Below, piece by piece: positions 24,580-35,682 of a stretch of 60,006 nucleotides of DNA. Numbering within the stretch: position 1 is the first letter of the stretch; each line of letters begins with the position of its first letter. The DNA comes from Bdellovibrio sp. (GTDB lineage Bacteria > Bdellovibrionota > Bacteriovoracia > Bacteriovoracales > Bacteriovoracaceae), in assembly GCA_016187935.1 (NCBI GenBank), contig JACPIU010000041.1, positions 1 through 60,006 of the forward strand, read 5' to 3'. Made by a program: the position numbers and the translations under genes. Below the pieces are notes generated by a model. It was not told the origin of the DNA, did not search any database, and saw nothing but the letters and a program-made list of their open reading frames with translations.

Positions 24580-25974
24580 TTATTCTCCTGCGATCTTTAC
24601 GCCGTTTTTAATTAACATCGCATCAGGACCGACGTATCCCTTCGCTGGAATGAAGTTGTTTCCAACCTCGTTAATCTTTTTTTCTTTATTGCTAAATTTA
24701 AAGTTTCTTAAGTTTTCTTTTATATCCCCCGAAACTACGCCTCCCTTGATTACGCTCTTAAAAACTCCTTTCTTATAGAGTTTCCCCAGCTTGATCTCGC
24801 TACTCCAAGTGAGTGTGGTTGGGTTGATCAGCAGAGAAGAAAAAGAAAGTATTTCTAAACACTCTGGAGTGGATTTTAACAGTTCTTCTTTGGAATAATC
24901 ACCAAGAGGAACTACTATATTTCCCATCATGGGATTGCTCTCTTTTCCGAGATACTGACCGATTCGATTAGAAACAACCTGATGCATGACTGTATCATTT
25001 TCAATCACCATTCCTTTTTTTGCCGCGAGACCTTCTGAGGTAAAAGCAGAGCTCGCCGCCATGACAGGAAGTGTGGGATCAAGCGTGACTGAAAGCTTGT
25101 CCGAATCTGCTGTTTTTTCCCCGTTATAGGTTTTGTGGCCTGGCAGTAAAAAGGGGAGTTTGTTGTATTCATGACTAGCACTAATTTGAGTAAGAAGGTT
25201 TTTCAAGAAATCCGAAATAGTTTTTCCATCAACCAAGATTACGGCATGACTCTGGGTTTTGGGTAAATTGGCCTGATCGATACTCAGGGTTTCCTCTACA
25301 ATTTCGTCAATAAAGGCGGGAAGATCCGCCTCATCAATACTGATGGCGGTTTTCATCTTAAGAACTTCTTGGGTATTTGGTAATGGTAATTTTTCCAGCG
25401 CCAATTCAAAATAAACATCAGTCCGATCTTGCTCGCCACTTTGACCCGTGGAGGTCTCGAAATAAGTGTTATGAATATTAGTGTAGAGTTCGGCACTATT
25501 TAATTTTACCACGTCTATTTTTTTTGCCTTTGCTCTAACCTGTTCCAAGAGTGTCGCATGGGCCGCCTTAATATCCGTCTTTATTTGAGGGTCCGATGTT
25601 ACCACAGGTCTAGGCAGAATTTTTTCTGGTTGGGGTAAGTCCCAAGGGCGATTGCTGACCTGTAAGGCATTTTCAAGGGTCTTGTAAATTTGCGCTTCCA
25701 AAGGCGCCAAAGGATCGATGTTATAGGTCGAATTCCCCATCATCATCGGCCCACCACTTCTGGTAAAGATTTCGATTGCATATTCGCGGTCATGCACTTC
25801 TCGATCCTGGTAACTGGCCAGACCTTGATATGGGTCACCCAGCATTAAGCTCTGAAGCGAGTGAGAATCAGAAACGGAAATTTTCCAACCATAAAATATG
25901 TCGGACTTCTTTGCACGGACATTTATCAAGCTTTCTTTTAAGCTTAAGAGGAGAGAGTCATTTGAAAATTGCAT
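24580..25974 (-). CDS. TldE/PmbA-like partner subunit
   Basis: Start at 25974 (464 residues) because the longer frame runs back into the purine permease gene. The protein has the TldD/PmbA fold pattern without H-E-x-x-x-H, so it should be the non-catalytic TldE/PmbA-type partner. DREVHDREYAIEIFTRSGG near the N-terminus and the late NPTTLTWSSEIKLGKLYKKG and FIPAKGYVGPDAMLIKNGV blocks fit. It is more divergent than TldD, and the assignment rests strongly on its place directly before the TldD gene. Together they would form the heterodimeric peptidase. Confidence 0.8.
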   Translation of the reverse strand: MQFSNDSLLLSLKESLINVRAKKSDIFYGWKISVSDSHSLQSLMLGDPYQGLASYQDREVHDREYAIEIFTRSGGPMMMGNSTYNIDPLAPLEAQIYKTLENALQVSNRPWDLPQPEKILPRPVVTSDPQIKTDIKAAHATLLEQVRAKAKKIDVVKLNSAELYTNIHNTYFETSTGQSGEQDRTDVYFELALEKLPLPNTQEVLKMKTAISIDEADLPAFIDEIVEETLSIDQANLPKTQSHAVILVDGKTISDFLKNLLTQISASHEYNKLPFLLPGHKTYNGEKTADSDKLSVTLDPTLPVMAASSAFTSEGLAAKKGMVIENDTVMHQVVSNRIGQYLGKESNPMMGNIVVPLGDYSKEELLKSTPECLEILSFSSLLINPTTLTWSSEIKLGKLYKKGVFKSVIKGGVVSGDIKENLRNFKFSNKEKKINEVGNNFIPAKGYVGPDAMLIKNGVKIAGE

Positions 25975-26033
25975 ATTGACCACCCATAAGAAGGACCAAA
26001 AATTCGAATTTCGAAGGTATCTAAAAATTAAAC

Positions 26034-27362
26034 TTAATGCAAATAGATAAAATATAAAACAAAGGCAAAACTGAGAACACCAGTTAACCAGTGAATTTGT
26101 TTTAACTTTCCGCTGCATAATTTCACGAGCGTAAAAGTAATCATTCCTAATGCAATGCCATTAGCGATGGAGAAAGTCAGTGGCATCGCCACAATAGTGA
26201 TGAATGCCGGCAGGGCCTCGGTCACATCACTCCATTCCAAATCTTTTAAATTCACCATCATCAAGGCGCCAATAAAAATTAGGGCAGGTGCCGTGGCGGC
26301 AGTGGGAATAGACATGGCCAATGGTGCAAAAAACAGTGCCGATAGCATTAAAAGCGCCGTAACCACGGATGCCAATCCAGTTCTTGCTCCTTGAGCGATG
26401 CCTGCGCCACTTTCGATGTATGTTGTTACGGTGGAAGTGCCGAAGAGAGCGCCAAGGACCGTTCCAATGGCATCGGCCATATACGCTTTGCCACTGCGAG
26501 GAAGATCCCCCTCTCTGTTGGCAAAACCAGCGGCATTGGAGAGACCTGATAAAGTTCCAGCGGTATCGAAAAAATCAGCAAAAAAGAAAGTCATGACGAC
26601 AATCCAGAAGGCCGGTGTTGCCAGTGAGTCCCAACTGACATTTAACTTGAAAAAGGTTGGTGAAATATCTGGGATGGCCCCCACGATACCCTTAAAATGT
26701 GTCACGCCGACAAAACTTCCAAAGATGGTGGCCAGTAAAATTCCTATTAAAACTGATCCCGGTATTTTTAAGACAAATAAAGTTGTAATGATGAACAGAC
26801 CTAAGATACAAGTGAGCGACTGCGGGGAAGTAATTTTTCCCAGAGTCACAAACGTATTGGGATCGGCAGCGATCACACCAGAGCCTTTCATGCCAATAAA
26901 GGCCAGAAAAATTCCAATGCCGGCACTGCTAGAAAATTTCACCGATCTGGGAATGGCGCGAACAATAAAAGTCCGGGCACCAACCAAAGTCAGCACAATG
27001 AAAATAATCCCTTCGACAAAAACCGCGCCCAAGGCATCACGCCAATCTATCCCCATCTTCAAACAGACAACATAGGTGAAATAAGCATTCAGTCCCATCC
27101 CGGGGGCCAAGGCAAAAGGATAATTGGCCAATAATCCCATCACCAAAGTGGAAGAGGCCATGGCAATAATAGTGGCAACCATAAAGGCGCCGAAAAATTG
27201 TTGGTGCAAAGTGGGATTAGCGGTCACTCCCGGAATGGCCTCAGTTAAGATCGCGGGATTGACGAAGATGATGTAGGTCATGGTTAAAAATGTGGCAATG
27301 CCCCCGAGTATTTCGGTACGATAAGAACTGTTAACTTCTTTAAGGCCGAAAAATCGTTCCAT
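26034..27362 (-). CDS. NCS2-family purine permease (AzgA/GhxP/PbuG type)
   Basis: A 442-residue inner membrane protein with about 12-14 hydrophobic segments. EILGGIATFLTMTYIIFVNP near the N-terminus, FALAPGMGLNAYFTY and the FFADFFDTAGTLSGLSNAAG block are hallmarks of the AzgA-like branch of nucleobase transporters for hypoxanthine, guanine or adenine. A TAAGGAG box precedes the ATG. Ten bases separate it from the upstream exonuclease gene. With adenine deaminase nearby on the same strand it would supply purine bases for salvage. Confidence 0.92.
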   Translation of the reverse strand: MERFFGLKEVNSSYRTEILGGIATFLTMTYIIFVNPAILTEAIPGVTANPTLHQQFFGAFMVATIIAMASSTLVMGLLANYPFALAPGMGLNAYFTYVVCLKMGIDWRDALGAVFVEGIIFIVLTLVGARTFIVRAIPRSVKFSSSAGIGIFLAFIGMKGSGVIAADPNTFVTLGKITSPQSLTCILGLFIITTLFVLKIPGSVLIGILLATIFGSFVGVTHFKGIVGAIPDISPTFFKLNVSWDSLATPAFWIVVMTFFFADFFDTAGTLSGLSNAAGFANREGDLPRSGKAYMADAIGTVLGALFGTSTVTTYIESGAGIAQGARTGLASVVTALLMLSALFFAPLAMSIPTAATAPALIFIGALMMVNLKDLEWSDVTEALPAFITIVAMPLTFSIANGIALGMITFTLVKLCSGKLKQIHWLTGVLSFAFVLYFIYLH

Positions 27363-27372
27363 AAGAAGCTCC

Positions 27373-28155
27373 TTAGGCCAGTTTGAGTTCTACCGGGCAA
27401 TGGTCAGAGCCCATTATTTTAGGCAAGAGTGTACATTTTGGGTTCAAATCGAAAATATCGGGAGTGCTCCAAAAGTAGTCTATACGCCATCCGATATTTC
27501 TTTCGCGACAATTTCCTCGAAAGGTCCACCAAGTGTAAGCATCGACCAGTTTTGGATGTTGGTAGCGAAAGAGATCTATAAATCCTGCTTCCTGCATTTC
27601 ATCCAAGAATTTACGCTCGTGGGGGAGAAAGCCGGTGGAGTTTTTATTGGCGACAGGATTCTTTAAATCAATGGCGTGATGGGCGGTATTGATGTCGCCA
27701 CAAATGATGATGGGGAGTTTATATTCTTGTTTGAGTTCCAGCGCCTTTTGAAGGAGGGCACGGGAAAATTCCAACTTAAAATCAACGCGTGAATGATCAC
27801 GGCGGCCATTGGGAATATAGGTATTAATTAAAATATACTTTTCAAAACAGGCAATGATGATTCGTCCTTCCTGATCAAATTTCTTGATCCCCATACCCAA
27901 GTGATGCCACTTCAGATCGAGATCGGAACGATAAAATATCGCCACTCCAGAGTGGCCCTTGTCTTTCGATTCAGCGTGCAGGATTTGATAATTTTTTTGC
28001 TCGGTCAGAGGTTTGGGGTATTCGCTATAGGCCGCCTTAACTTCTTGCAGACACAGAATATCAGGAGAATTTTTATTGATAAGCACCTCGCCTAATCCTT
28101 TCGGATAGGCCGCCCTGATACCATTAACATTCCATGTCCAAATTTTGATCGACAT
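27373..28155 (-). CDS. xthA: Exodeoxyribonuclease III (AP endonuclease)
   Basis: A 260-residue EEP-fold nuclease. Motifs are complete: KIWTWNVNGIRAA (metal-binding Asn), LCLQEVKA (Glu), NTYIPNG (Tyr), GDINTAH (Asp/Asn), the WWTFRG specificity loop, RIDYFW and GSDHCPVEL (Asp-His). It repairs abasic sites and removes 3' blocks. Length is normal. It starts 3 bases after the methyltransferase stop, so translation is coupled. Confidence 0.95.
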   Translation of the reverse strand: MSIKIWTWNVNGIRAAYPKGLGEVLINKNSPDILCLQEVKAAYSEYPKPLTEQKNYQILHAESKDKGHSGVAIFYRSDLDLKWHHLGMGIKKFDQEGRIIIACFEKYILINTYIPNGRRDHSRVDFKLEFSRALLQKALELKQEYKLPIIICGDINTAHHAIDLKNPVANKNSTGFLPHERKFLDEMQEAGFIDLFRYQHPKLVDAYTWWTFRGNCRERNIGWRIDYFWSTPDIFDLNPKCTLLPKIMGSDHCPVELKLA

Positions 28156-28158
28156 ACT

Positions 28159-29004
28159 TTACATCGGTACAAAAAAACGCTCCATTAGATCATGTAAATT
28201 TAAATCTGCCAAAATTCTTTTCACTTTTTCACCTGCTTTTTGGCTTGGGCCCTGATGGAGCTTTGCCAAAATCAATTCGTTTTTCATGGAATGCTCGAGC
28301 CCGGTCATTTCGGTGACAGTGACCTGATATCCAAAAGCTTCCAGTTGGAGGCAACGCAAGACATTGGTGACATGACTGCCAAATTCTCGAGTATGAAGGG
28401 GATGGCGCCAAAGTTCAGACAGGAGCAAGGAACGCAAAGATTTCTCTTTGTGTCGCCTAAGAGTGGCGGCAACTTCCGCTTGGCAGCAAGGAATGAGCGC
28501 GAGATGTTTGGCCTTTTTCAAGATGGCGAATTTGATAGCGTCATCTGTCGCGGTGTCGCAAGCATGTAGGGCGGTAACCATGTCAACTTCAGGTGGTAAT
28601 AAGTCAGATGAAATGGATTCTTCCACAGTGAGATGGTAAAATTTCATGCGCGCAAAATTCAGTTTTTTGGCAAGTTCCACTGATTTTGCCACCAATTCTT
28701 TTCTGTTTTCAATGCTGCTAACTTCACCAATGGTTTTCTGCTTGATAAAAAGATCATAAATAATAAAACCAAGATACGACTTTCCGGCACCATGATCAAT
28801 AATGGAATAATTTTTGTTCGCTGCGAGCGCTGCTTGATGAATCTCATTTAAGATCGGGCCGAGAAAATTATACAAGTGATAGACTTGCTTTAACTTTCGT
28901 CGTGAATCCTGGTTCATCCTGCCATCGCGTGTAAGAATGTGCAGTTCTTTTAACAGTTCAAGCGACTGATCTGGATTAACTTCTGGGAATGCCTGTTGAC
29001 TCAT
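28159..29004 (-). CDS. Class I SAM-dependent methyltransferase, Methyltransf_32/METTL25-like
   Basis: A 281-residue enzyme. The SAM-binding loop is SIIDHGAGKSYLGF (about residue 67-80), followed by an acidic residue in SSIENRKELV, then VTALHACDTATDDAI and ALIPCCQAEV. The order D-H-G-x-G-K-x-Y-L, A-L-H-A-C-D and P-C-C is typical of the group containing METTL25 and related proteins, whose bacterial substrates are unknown. It starts 3 bases after the protease stop and ends 3 bases before xthA, so it is inside an operon. Confidence 0.85.
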   Translation of the reverse strand: MSQQAFPEVNPDQSLELLKELHILTRDGRMNQDSRRKLKQVYHLYNFLGPILNEIHQAALAANKNYSIIDHGAGKSYLGFIIYDLFIKQKTIGEVSSIENRKELVAKSVELAKKLNFARMKFYHLTVEESISSDLLPPEVDMVTALHACDTATDDAIKFAILKKAKHLALIPCCQAEVAATLRRHKEKSLRSLLLSELWRHPLHTREFGSHVTNVLRCLQLEAFGYQVTVTEMTGLEHSMKNELILAKLHQGPSQKAGEKVKRILADLNLHDLMERFFVPM

Positions 29005-29007
29005 ATT

Positions 29008-30525
29008 TTAATTTTTAAAAGTTACTCGCTCGTGAGTTGATTCAGTGACATACGTTTTTTCTCCCGATGGGATTGATCCTCGAAAGAAAATGTCATATTC
29101 GCCATTGGGCAAAGAATTGGTGCGAAAACCGAGCTTCATGCTCGGTAGGACCACGTCATAGACTTTTTTCGCCACAATCCTCTCTGCGCTATCAACCACC
29201 AGAAATTCCAAGGTTTGCATAGGGACAGGTGTGGCCCGGGTCGAGACGTCAAATTCCACTCGACCTTTCAAGGGTTGTTGCATGGAAAATCCGGAAGGTT
29301 TGAAACTTAATGACATTGTCGGAACACTGTTAATGACAACAAAAGATTTAATCATGGATTTGAGTGTTGGTTCAGTTTCGGAACTTGCATAGATTTCATA
29401 TTTCCCTTCGGCCATAGCAACAGTATCAAAAGAGGCCAGGCATTCAGTTTGTTGCAACTTTTGACAGGGGAGTGAAGCGGCAAAGTTACTATCTGGCCTA
29501 CTGATGGTGATTTGAAAATTGTCTTCCTTTCCAAATTGCGCTTTTACATCCATTATGCCCGAAACATAGCTGTTGTCTGGTATGACCACACTGACGTAAT
29601 TGTTCAGCGTGGGTACTTCAAAGCCAATATTGGAAGATGCAATTCCTGATTTATCATCCCATGAAACTCGAACGTATCCATTCTCGCCCCAGTCCGCTCC
29701 CCAGGAATTGCGTACGATCCAATACCGTTCGCTATCGTTATATCCAACCAAACTCACGGCATGGCCACCTAAAGACTCTCTGGAAACGGATTTGTAAATA
29801 CCACTTTTGTAGCTGATAAAATCAGCGTATACCGTCATGGTGGTCATAAGAGGACCTTTTTTCAAGGCCTCCTTAACCGCCGCAGCAGAAGTTCCAAATC
29901 CTCCCGAGGGATTAAAACTTTTTGTGATTTTAAATACGCGACTGCTTTGATCCGTACAGAATTGTTTGCAGCTTACATCTTTTCCAGTAACCCCCATGGT
30001 GTAAGGAGCACAAGCACTATCAATCAAACCGGATCGTTTAATATATGAGGCGGCAGCAAAAGGATACCACCCGCGATTGCAAGACCCGCCTCCACAAGCA
30101 AACAGGGCCTCAGGAGAAAAATTTGGTTTAAGCCAAGGAAGTTTGGCCGCGATGGACGCCGTGGCCTCGACAGTGGCAACCGCAGCGAAGGCCACACAAG
30201 AACCGCAATTGCCTTGGTTCATGACATCTCCAAGCCAATTGATTCCATCTTGATTGCGCCAATCCAGGGTCTCGTATGTCAGGCCTTTGCTGTATACATC
30301 AGAATAGTCGACTAGATCGCGCGGTCGCTCCAAAGAGCCGAGCATCCTTTTGATGTCAAAGCGAGAAAGACCAGTGAGATGATTTTCACTGGCGACCCAC
30401 TCTGCCTGTGAATCTTTCAATTCTTTTTGTAAGTCCTCGACATTGAGAAAACTGCTGGAAAAAGCTGAAAGTGGTAGAGTGAGGACGAAAAATGAAAAAG
30501 TTGTGAAGAGTGGGACTTTTCTCAT
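29008..30525 (-). CDS. Secreted papain-like (C1A) cysteine protease
   Basis: The ATG at 30525 follows AAGGAAGG and gives 505 residues with a signal peptide (cleaved near LSAFS). A short propeptide (about 25-85) precedes the catalytic domain: the oxyanion Gln and the catalytic C110 lie in MNQGNCGSCVAFAA, the His in GGHAVSLVGY and the Asn in VRNSWGADWGENGYVRV. Two C-terminal beta-rich domains of about 90 residues each follow (about 315-505), probably for substrate or surface binding. Extra cysteines (GGGSC, CKQFC) may form disulfides. It is a likely extracellular or periplasmic digestive enzyme, transcribed ahead of housekeeping genes. Confidence 0.92.
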   Translation of the reverse strand: MRKVPLFTTFSFFVLTLPLSAFSSSFLNVEDLQKELKDSQAEWVASENHLTGLSRFDIKRMLGSLERPRDLVDYSDVYSKGLTYETLDWRNQDGINWLGDVMNQGNCGSCVAFAAVATVEATASIAAKLPWLKPNFSPEALFACGGGSCNRGWYPFAAASYIKRSGLIDSACAPYTMGVTGKDVSCKQFCTDQSSRVFKITKSFNPSGGFGTSAAAVKEALKKGPLMTTMTVYADFISYKSGIYKSVSRESLGGHAVSLVGYNDSERYWIVRNSWGADWGENGYVRVSWDDKSGIASSNIGFEVPTLNNYVSVVIPDNSYVSGIMDVKAQFGKEDNFQITISRPDSNFAASLPCQKLQQTECLASFDTVAMAEGKYEIYASSETEPTLKSMIKSFVVINSVPTMSLSFKPSGFSMQQPLKGRVEFDVSTRATPVPMQTLEFLVVDSAERIVAKKVYDVVLPSMKLGFRTNSLPNGEYDIFFRGSIPSGEKTYVTESTHERVTFKN

Positions 30526-30624
30526 ACATACCTTCCTTGGCAATTAAGAGCGAATTAAAGTTTCAGTATGAGGGGAAACAGAAATTTTTTCTTGTAATAA
30601 ATCTTAAAACTTTCTTACAAATGA

Positions 30625-31635
<1,011 letters not shown>

Positions 31636-31823
31636 CTAACATTCCTCTCTGGCATCTAGTATTCCTGGCCATATCAAAGATGTAAAATTGCTGTGCGTTT
31701 ATAACGCTCTTTAGTTGTCAGGTATTCGTGCATATTTGTTTTGGCATGCTTTTAGAATTCGTTGTATCCTCGATGCAATTTTGATGTATTCATTTTTCCA
31801 TCTAACTAACATAGGGAGAAATT

Positions 31824-33968
31824 ATGACTTATAAGGGATCATCGATTCAATGCCTGGTGGACCGAGAAGGTATTGCTCAACTTAAGTTTAACAACGAGGC
31901 AACCGGGACTAATGTTTTTAATGCCGCCACATTAAAAGAATTGGGCGAGTGTCTGAACGCTCTCAAAAAAGAGACAGGTGTTAAAGGCCTTATCATGAGT
32001 TCAGGGCTGGAAAATTTTATCTTCGGTGCCGATGTAACTGAGTTCATGTCTCATTTCAAACGTCCTGAAGCAGAATTGATAAGCTGGTTGGAAGGTATCA
32101 ACAAAATCTTTAATCAGTATGAGGATTTGCCTTATCCAAGCGTCGCGGCCATTAACGGTTTCGCGTTGGGAGGCGGTTTTGAAATAGCTCTGACGGCCGA
32201 CTATCGCGTCGTAAGTGAAAGTGCACGTATCGGTCTACCTGAAACGCAGCTTGGGATTATGCCGGGTTGGGGCGGTACAGTTCGTTTATCCAGGATTTCG
32301 GGTGCCGATCATGCCATCGAATGGATTACTTCGGGAAAACAATACAAGGGAACGGATGGTCTCAGGATTGGTGTGGTTGATGCCGTCGTGAAGAACGAAA
32401 AATTAGTCACCAATGCCACAACCTTATTAAAACGCGCCATCGCTGGCGAACTGGATTGGAAAAAGAAACGAGAGCAGAAGAAGGCCGCTTTGAAACTCAA
32501 TCAAGTTGAATCCATGATGGCCTTCGAATCGGCCAAAGGTTTTGTGGCCAAAGCTGCTGGCGCCAATTACCCTGCTCCGGTCATGGCGGTTCAAACAATG
32601 CAAAAAGGCGGTCCGCTCAACCGCGATGAAGCGCTCAAAATTGAGACAGTGAATTTTGTAAAACTCACTAAAACGTCTGCCGCTGAGGCCTTGGTCACGG
32701 TTTTTTTAGGTGATCAATACCTAAAGAAAGTCAGTAAGAAATTAACCAAGACCGCCCCCAAAGTGAAACATGCTGCTGTTATTGGCGCTGGTATTATGGG
32801 CGGAGGTATTGCCTATCAATCGGCTTCGAAAGGCACTCCCATTTTAATGAAGGATATTAGATCTGAGGCCCTCGAACTTGGCATGGGTGAGGCCGTGAAG
32901 CTGCTGGGAAAACTGGTGGAAAGAAAAACCATTGACAATACTCAGATGGCCAAAGTGATTGCGAGCATCACTCCCACTTTAAGTTACGGGGATGTAGAAT
33001 ACACCGATCTTATTGTGGAAGCGGTGGTTGAAAATATTAAAGTGAAGAAGAGCGTTTTGGTCGAACTTGAGAGTAAAGTGAAAGAGGGTACCGTCATCAC
33101 CAGCAATACTTCCACCATTTCCATTACGGAGTTGGCGCGAGAGTTAAAACGCCCTCAAGATTTTTGTGGCATGCATTTTTTCAATCCAGTCCATAAAATG
33201 CCGTTAGTGGAAGTCATTCGTGGTGCCAAAACCAGCGATGAAACCGTTGCCAGAACGGTTGCCTACGCTCTTCAAATGGGTAAAACTCCGATTGTGGTCA
33301 ATGATTGTGCCGGTTTTTTGGTCAATCGCATCCTCTTCCCCTATTTTTTCGGTTTCAATAAATTAATTGAAGATGGCGTTGATTTCAAACGTATTGATCA
33401 AGTGATGGAAAAATTCGGATGGCCTATGGGACCGGCCTATCTCCTTGACGTCGTAGGTATTGATACCTGCGTCCATGCCGCCAAAATTATGGCCGATGCC
33501 TATCCTGATCGGATGAAGTATGAGGGCGATAATATTTATGATTGGATGTTCAAAGAAAATCGCTATGGTCAAAAAAATGGTAAGGGTTTTTATGAATATA
33601 CTGTGGATAAAAAAGGCAAACCGATCAAAAACTTGAACCCTGAAGTTTACACTCTCATTAAAAAGGCGGTCAAAAAGCCAGTCGAAATTTCAGACGAAGA
33701 GATCGTGGAGCGCATGATGCTTCCCATGATTATTGAAAGTGCCCGCTGTTTGGAAGATAAGATTGTTGGCAGTGCCATCGAAGTGGATATGGGACTTTTG
33801 CTTGGACTAGGTTTCCCACCTTTTAGAACCGGGGCCTTGAAGTATGCTGATGTGCTGGGTTTTGACAAAATTGTGGCCCTCTCAAATAAGTATCAGAACT
33901 TAGGCAATGCTTATAAGGTCACTTCCACAATGAGCAAAATGGCGAGTGATAAAAAAACTTATTACTAG
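31824..33968 (+). CDS. fadB: Fatty acid oxidation complex alpha subunit (FadB)
   Basis: A 714-residue bifunctional enzyme. The N-terminal crotonase domain has [16 protein letters not shown] and [13 protein letters not shown] (oxyanion hole) and [15 protein letters not shown] (catalytic Glu). The 3-hydroxyacyl-CoA dehydrogenase part has [14 protein letters not shown] near residue 322 and [11 protein letters not shown]-type [17 protein letters not shown] with the catalytic His. It resembles E. coli FadB almost block by block, including [10 protein letters not shown]. It hydrates enoyl-CoA and oxidises 3-hydroxyacyl-CoA in beta-oxidation. AGGGAGAA precedes the ATG. The fadA gene follows by 37 bases. 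Confidence 0.96.
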   Translation: MTYKGSSIQCLVDREGIAQLKFNNEATGTNVFNAATLKELGECLNALKKETGVKGLIMSSGLENFIFGADVTEFMSHFKRPEAELISWLEGINKIFNQYEDLPYPSVAAINGFALGGGFEIALTADYRVVSESARIGLPETQLGIMPGWGGTVRLSRISGADHAIEWITSGKQYKGTDGLRIGVVDAVVKNEKLVTNATTLLKRAIAGELDWKKKREQKKAALKLNQVESMMAFESAKGFVAKAAGANYPAPVMAVQTMQKGGPLNRDEALKIETVNFVKLTKTSAAEALVTVFLGDQYLKKVSKKLTKTAPKVKHAAVIGAGIMGGGIAYQSASKGTPILMKDIRSEALELGMGEAVKLLGKLVERKTIDNTQMAKVIASITPTLSYGDVEYTDLIVEAVVENIKVKKSVLVELESKVKEGTVITSNTSTISITELARELKRPQDFCGMHFFNPVHKMPLVEVIRGAKTSDETVARTVAYALQMGKTPIVVNDCAGFLVNRILFPYFFGFNKLIEDGVDFKRIDQVMEKFGWPMGPAYLLDVVGIDTCVHAAKIMADAYPDRMKYEGDNIYDWMFKENRYGQKNGKGFYEYTVDKKGKPIKNLNPEVYTLIKKAVKKPVEISDEEIVERMMLPMIIESARCLEDKIVGSAIEVDMGLLLGLGFPPFRTGALKYADVLGFDKIVALSNKYQNLGNAYKVTSTMSKMASDKKTYY

Positions 33969-34005
33969 GATTGATATAAAAATTGTAAAACGACTGGAGA
34001 TAACA

Positions 34006-35184
34006 ATGACAACAAATAACAGAAAAGATGTGGTAATCGTAGATGCCATTCGTACACCCATGGCGAAATCAAAAGATGGAATGTTTCGCTTTGTAAGAAG
34101 TGAGGAACTGAGCGCGCACCTAATGAGAAGTATCTTGGCGCGAAATCCCAAATTAAATCCCGGTGAAATCGCCGATATCATTTGGGGTTGTGTTCAGCAA
34201 ACTCTCGAACAGTGCTATAATATCGGCCGCAATGCTCAACTGGTGACAGACATACCCAAACATGTTCCCGCGCAGACTATCAATCGATTATGTGGTTCTT
34301 CCATGACAGCTTTGCATATGGCAACTCAAGGGATTTGGAGCGAAGAAGGAGAAGTTTATTTGGTGGGTGGCGTCGAGCATATGGGACATGTACCGATGAT
34401 GCATGGAGTGGATTTTAATCCCGCTTTCTCTCAACACCAGGCCAAAGCCGCCGGTGCAATGGGACTGACCGCCGAACTTTTGGCCACGATTCATAAGATT
34501 GATCGTCAAATGCAAGATGAATTTGCCTTGCGTTCTCATCAAAAGGCCACAGCCGCTACTAAGGCCAAACGTTTTGCCGATGAAATTGTTCCGACTCTTG
34601 GTCACGACGAAGAAGGCGTACCTATCATGTGCTCTTTAGATGAAGTCATTAGGCAAGATGCCAATCTGGCCGATCTTTCAAAGCTAAGGCCTGTTTTTAA
34701 TCCAAGTAGTGGTACCGTCACCGCCGGAAATTCCTCGGCGCTCTCTGATGGCGCCTCTGCCTTGCTGGTTATGTCACGCGATAAGGCCAAGAGTTGGGGA
34801 TTACAGCCTTTGGCACGTGTGCGCGCTTTGGCAGCTGTAGGCTGTGATCCATCCATCATGGGTTTTGGTCCTGTTCCTGCCGTGAGAAAAGTTTTGGAAC
34901 GCGCGAAGCTTAAAATAGATGATATTAAGCTCTTTGAACTAAATGAGGCCTTTGCCGCCCAATCATTGCCTGTGTTGAAAGAACTCGGGCTTTTATCATC
35001 CATGGATGAGCGTGTGAATGTTAACGGAGGAGCGATTGCCTTAGGTCATCCGCTTGGTTGTTCAGGCGCGCGAATTGTTGCTACGCTAGTTCATGAAATG
35101 AAGCGTTCACATAAAAATCTTGGCATTGCCACCATGTGTATCGGGATGGGTCAGGGTGTCGCCACAGTTTTGGAACTTGAATAG
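34006..35184 (+). CDS. fadA: 3-ketoacyl-CoA thiolase, beta-oxidation complex beta subunit (FadA)
   Basis: The ATG at 34006 after ACTGGAGA gives 392 residues, the family length; an upstream frame is not needed. IVDAIRTPM starts the fold. The nucleophilic Cys is in NRLCGSSM (about residue 95), the second active site in [17 protein letters not shown] (His) and the third in TMCIGMGQG (Cys). [18 protein letters not shown] matches E. coli FadA. It cleaves 3-ketoacyl-CoA with CoA and forms the multienzyme complex with FadB from the gene before. Confidence 0.96.
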   Translation: MTTNNRKDVVIVDAIRTPMAKSKDGMFRFVRSEELSAHLMRSILARNPKLNPGEIADIIWGCVQQTLEQCYNIGRNAQLVTDIPKHVPAQTINRLCGSSMTALHMATQGIWSEEGEVYLVGGVEHMGHVPMMHGVDFNPAFSQHQAKAAGAMGLTAELLATIHKIDRQMQDEFALRSHQKATAATKAKRFADEIVPTLGHDEEGVPIMCSLDEVIRQDANLADLSKLRPVFNPSSGTVTAGNSSALSDGASALLVMSRDKAKSWGLQPLARVRALAAVGCDPSIMGFGPVPAVRKVLERAKLKIDDIKLFELNEAFAAQSLPVLKELGLLSSMDERVNVNGGAIALGHPLGCSGARIVATLVHEMKRSHKNLGIATMCIGMGQGVATVLELE

Positions 35185-35193
35185 CGAAACTGA

Positions 35194-35682
35194 TTACGGT
35201 GCATCCCATGGAGGGGTAGGGGGCACAGGACTGGAAGAAAAGTTTTTCCAATGACAAACCGTGCATAACCTACCCTTGTAAACAGGCGTCTTGTAGTTAT
35301 AACGGAACAATTTATTCATGTTTGAACTATGCGGATTATGGCAAGAGATGCAATTGAAAGGCCTGTTTGGATACAGGGGATCTGTATCAAGCGAGGTTGG
35401 GTGCCCGACAGCAGGGTGATTAACTTCCGAAACATCATGGCACATCAGACAAAGTTCATTGGGTTGAGTGATTAAATTGTGATCCACAGCTGTTGGGCTA
35501 TCAAAATCTGCATGAGGGACGTGGCAAAAAGTACACAGTTCTTTCGCCGGAGGATGAACAACCGCGCGTGAGATATTGTTTTCGTGGCATTCGAAACAAA
35601 ATTCCGGCCTATATTCTTCCGCATTTATTCTAAGAGTAAAAAGGCCGCCGAATAAGACGGCAAGTAAAATATTAGTTTTCAT
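35194..35682 (-). CDS. Pentaheme c-type cytochrome
   Basis: The 162-residue product has a signal peptide (ends near INAE) and five CXXCH motifs: CFECH, CTFCH, CLMCH, CISCH and CTVCH, at intervals typical of doubled-CXXCH (c3/NrfB-like) modules. Histidines in VHPPAKE, VPHADF, AVGHP and NPHSSN can serve as distal ligands, so all hemes may be bis-His. The start overlaps the triheme cytochrome gene by 11 bases and has its own GGAG. It is the last gene of a four-gene minus-strand operon (tetraheme, NHL, triheme, pentaheme). A role in moving electrons across the periplasm or cell surface is inferred. Confidence 0.9.
   Translation of the reverse strand: MKTNILLAVLFGGLFTLRINAEEYRPEFCFECHENNISRAVVHPPAKELCTFCHVPHADFDSPTAVDHNLITQPNELCLMCHDVSEVNHPAVGHPTSLDTDPLYPNRPFNCISCHNPHSSNMNKLFRYNYKTPVYKGRLCTVCHWKNFSSSPVPPTPPWDAP

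Noticed and set aside
25975-26118. A 48-codon N-terminal extension of the TldE-like protein
   Set aside because: It overlaps the end of the purine permease gene and would add a membrane segment that TldE proteins lack.
26398-27075. A 225-codon plus-strand open frame
   Set aside because: It lies wholly antisense to the purine permease gene, which has full family motifs; the translation is a basic, low-complexity shadow.
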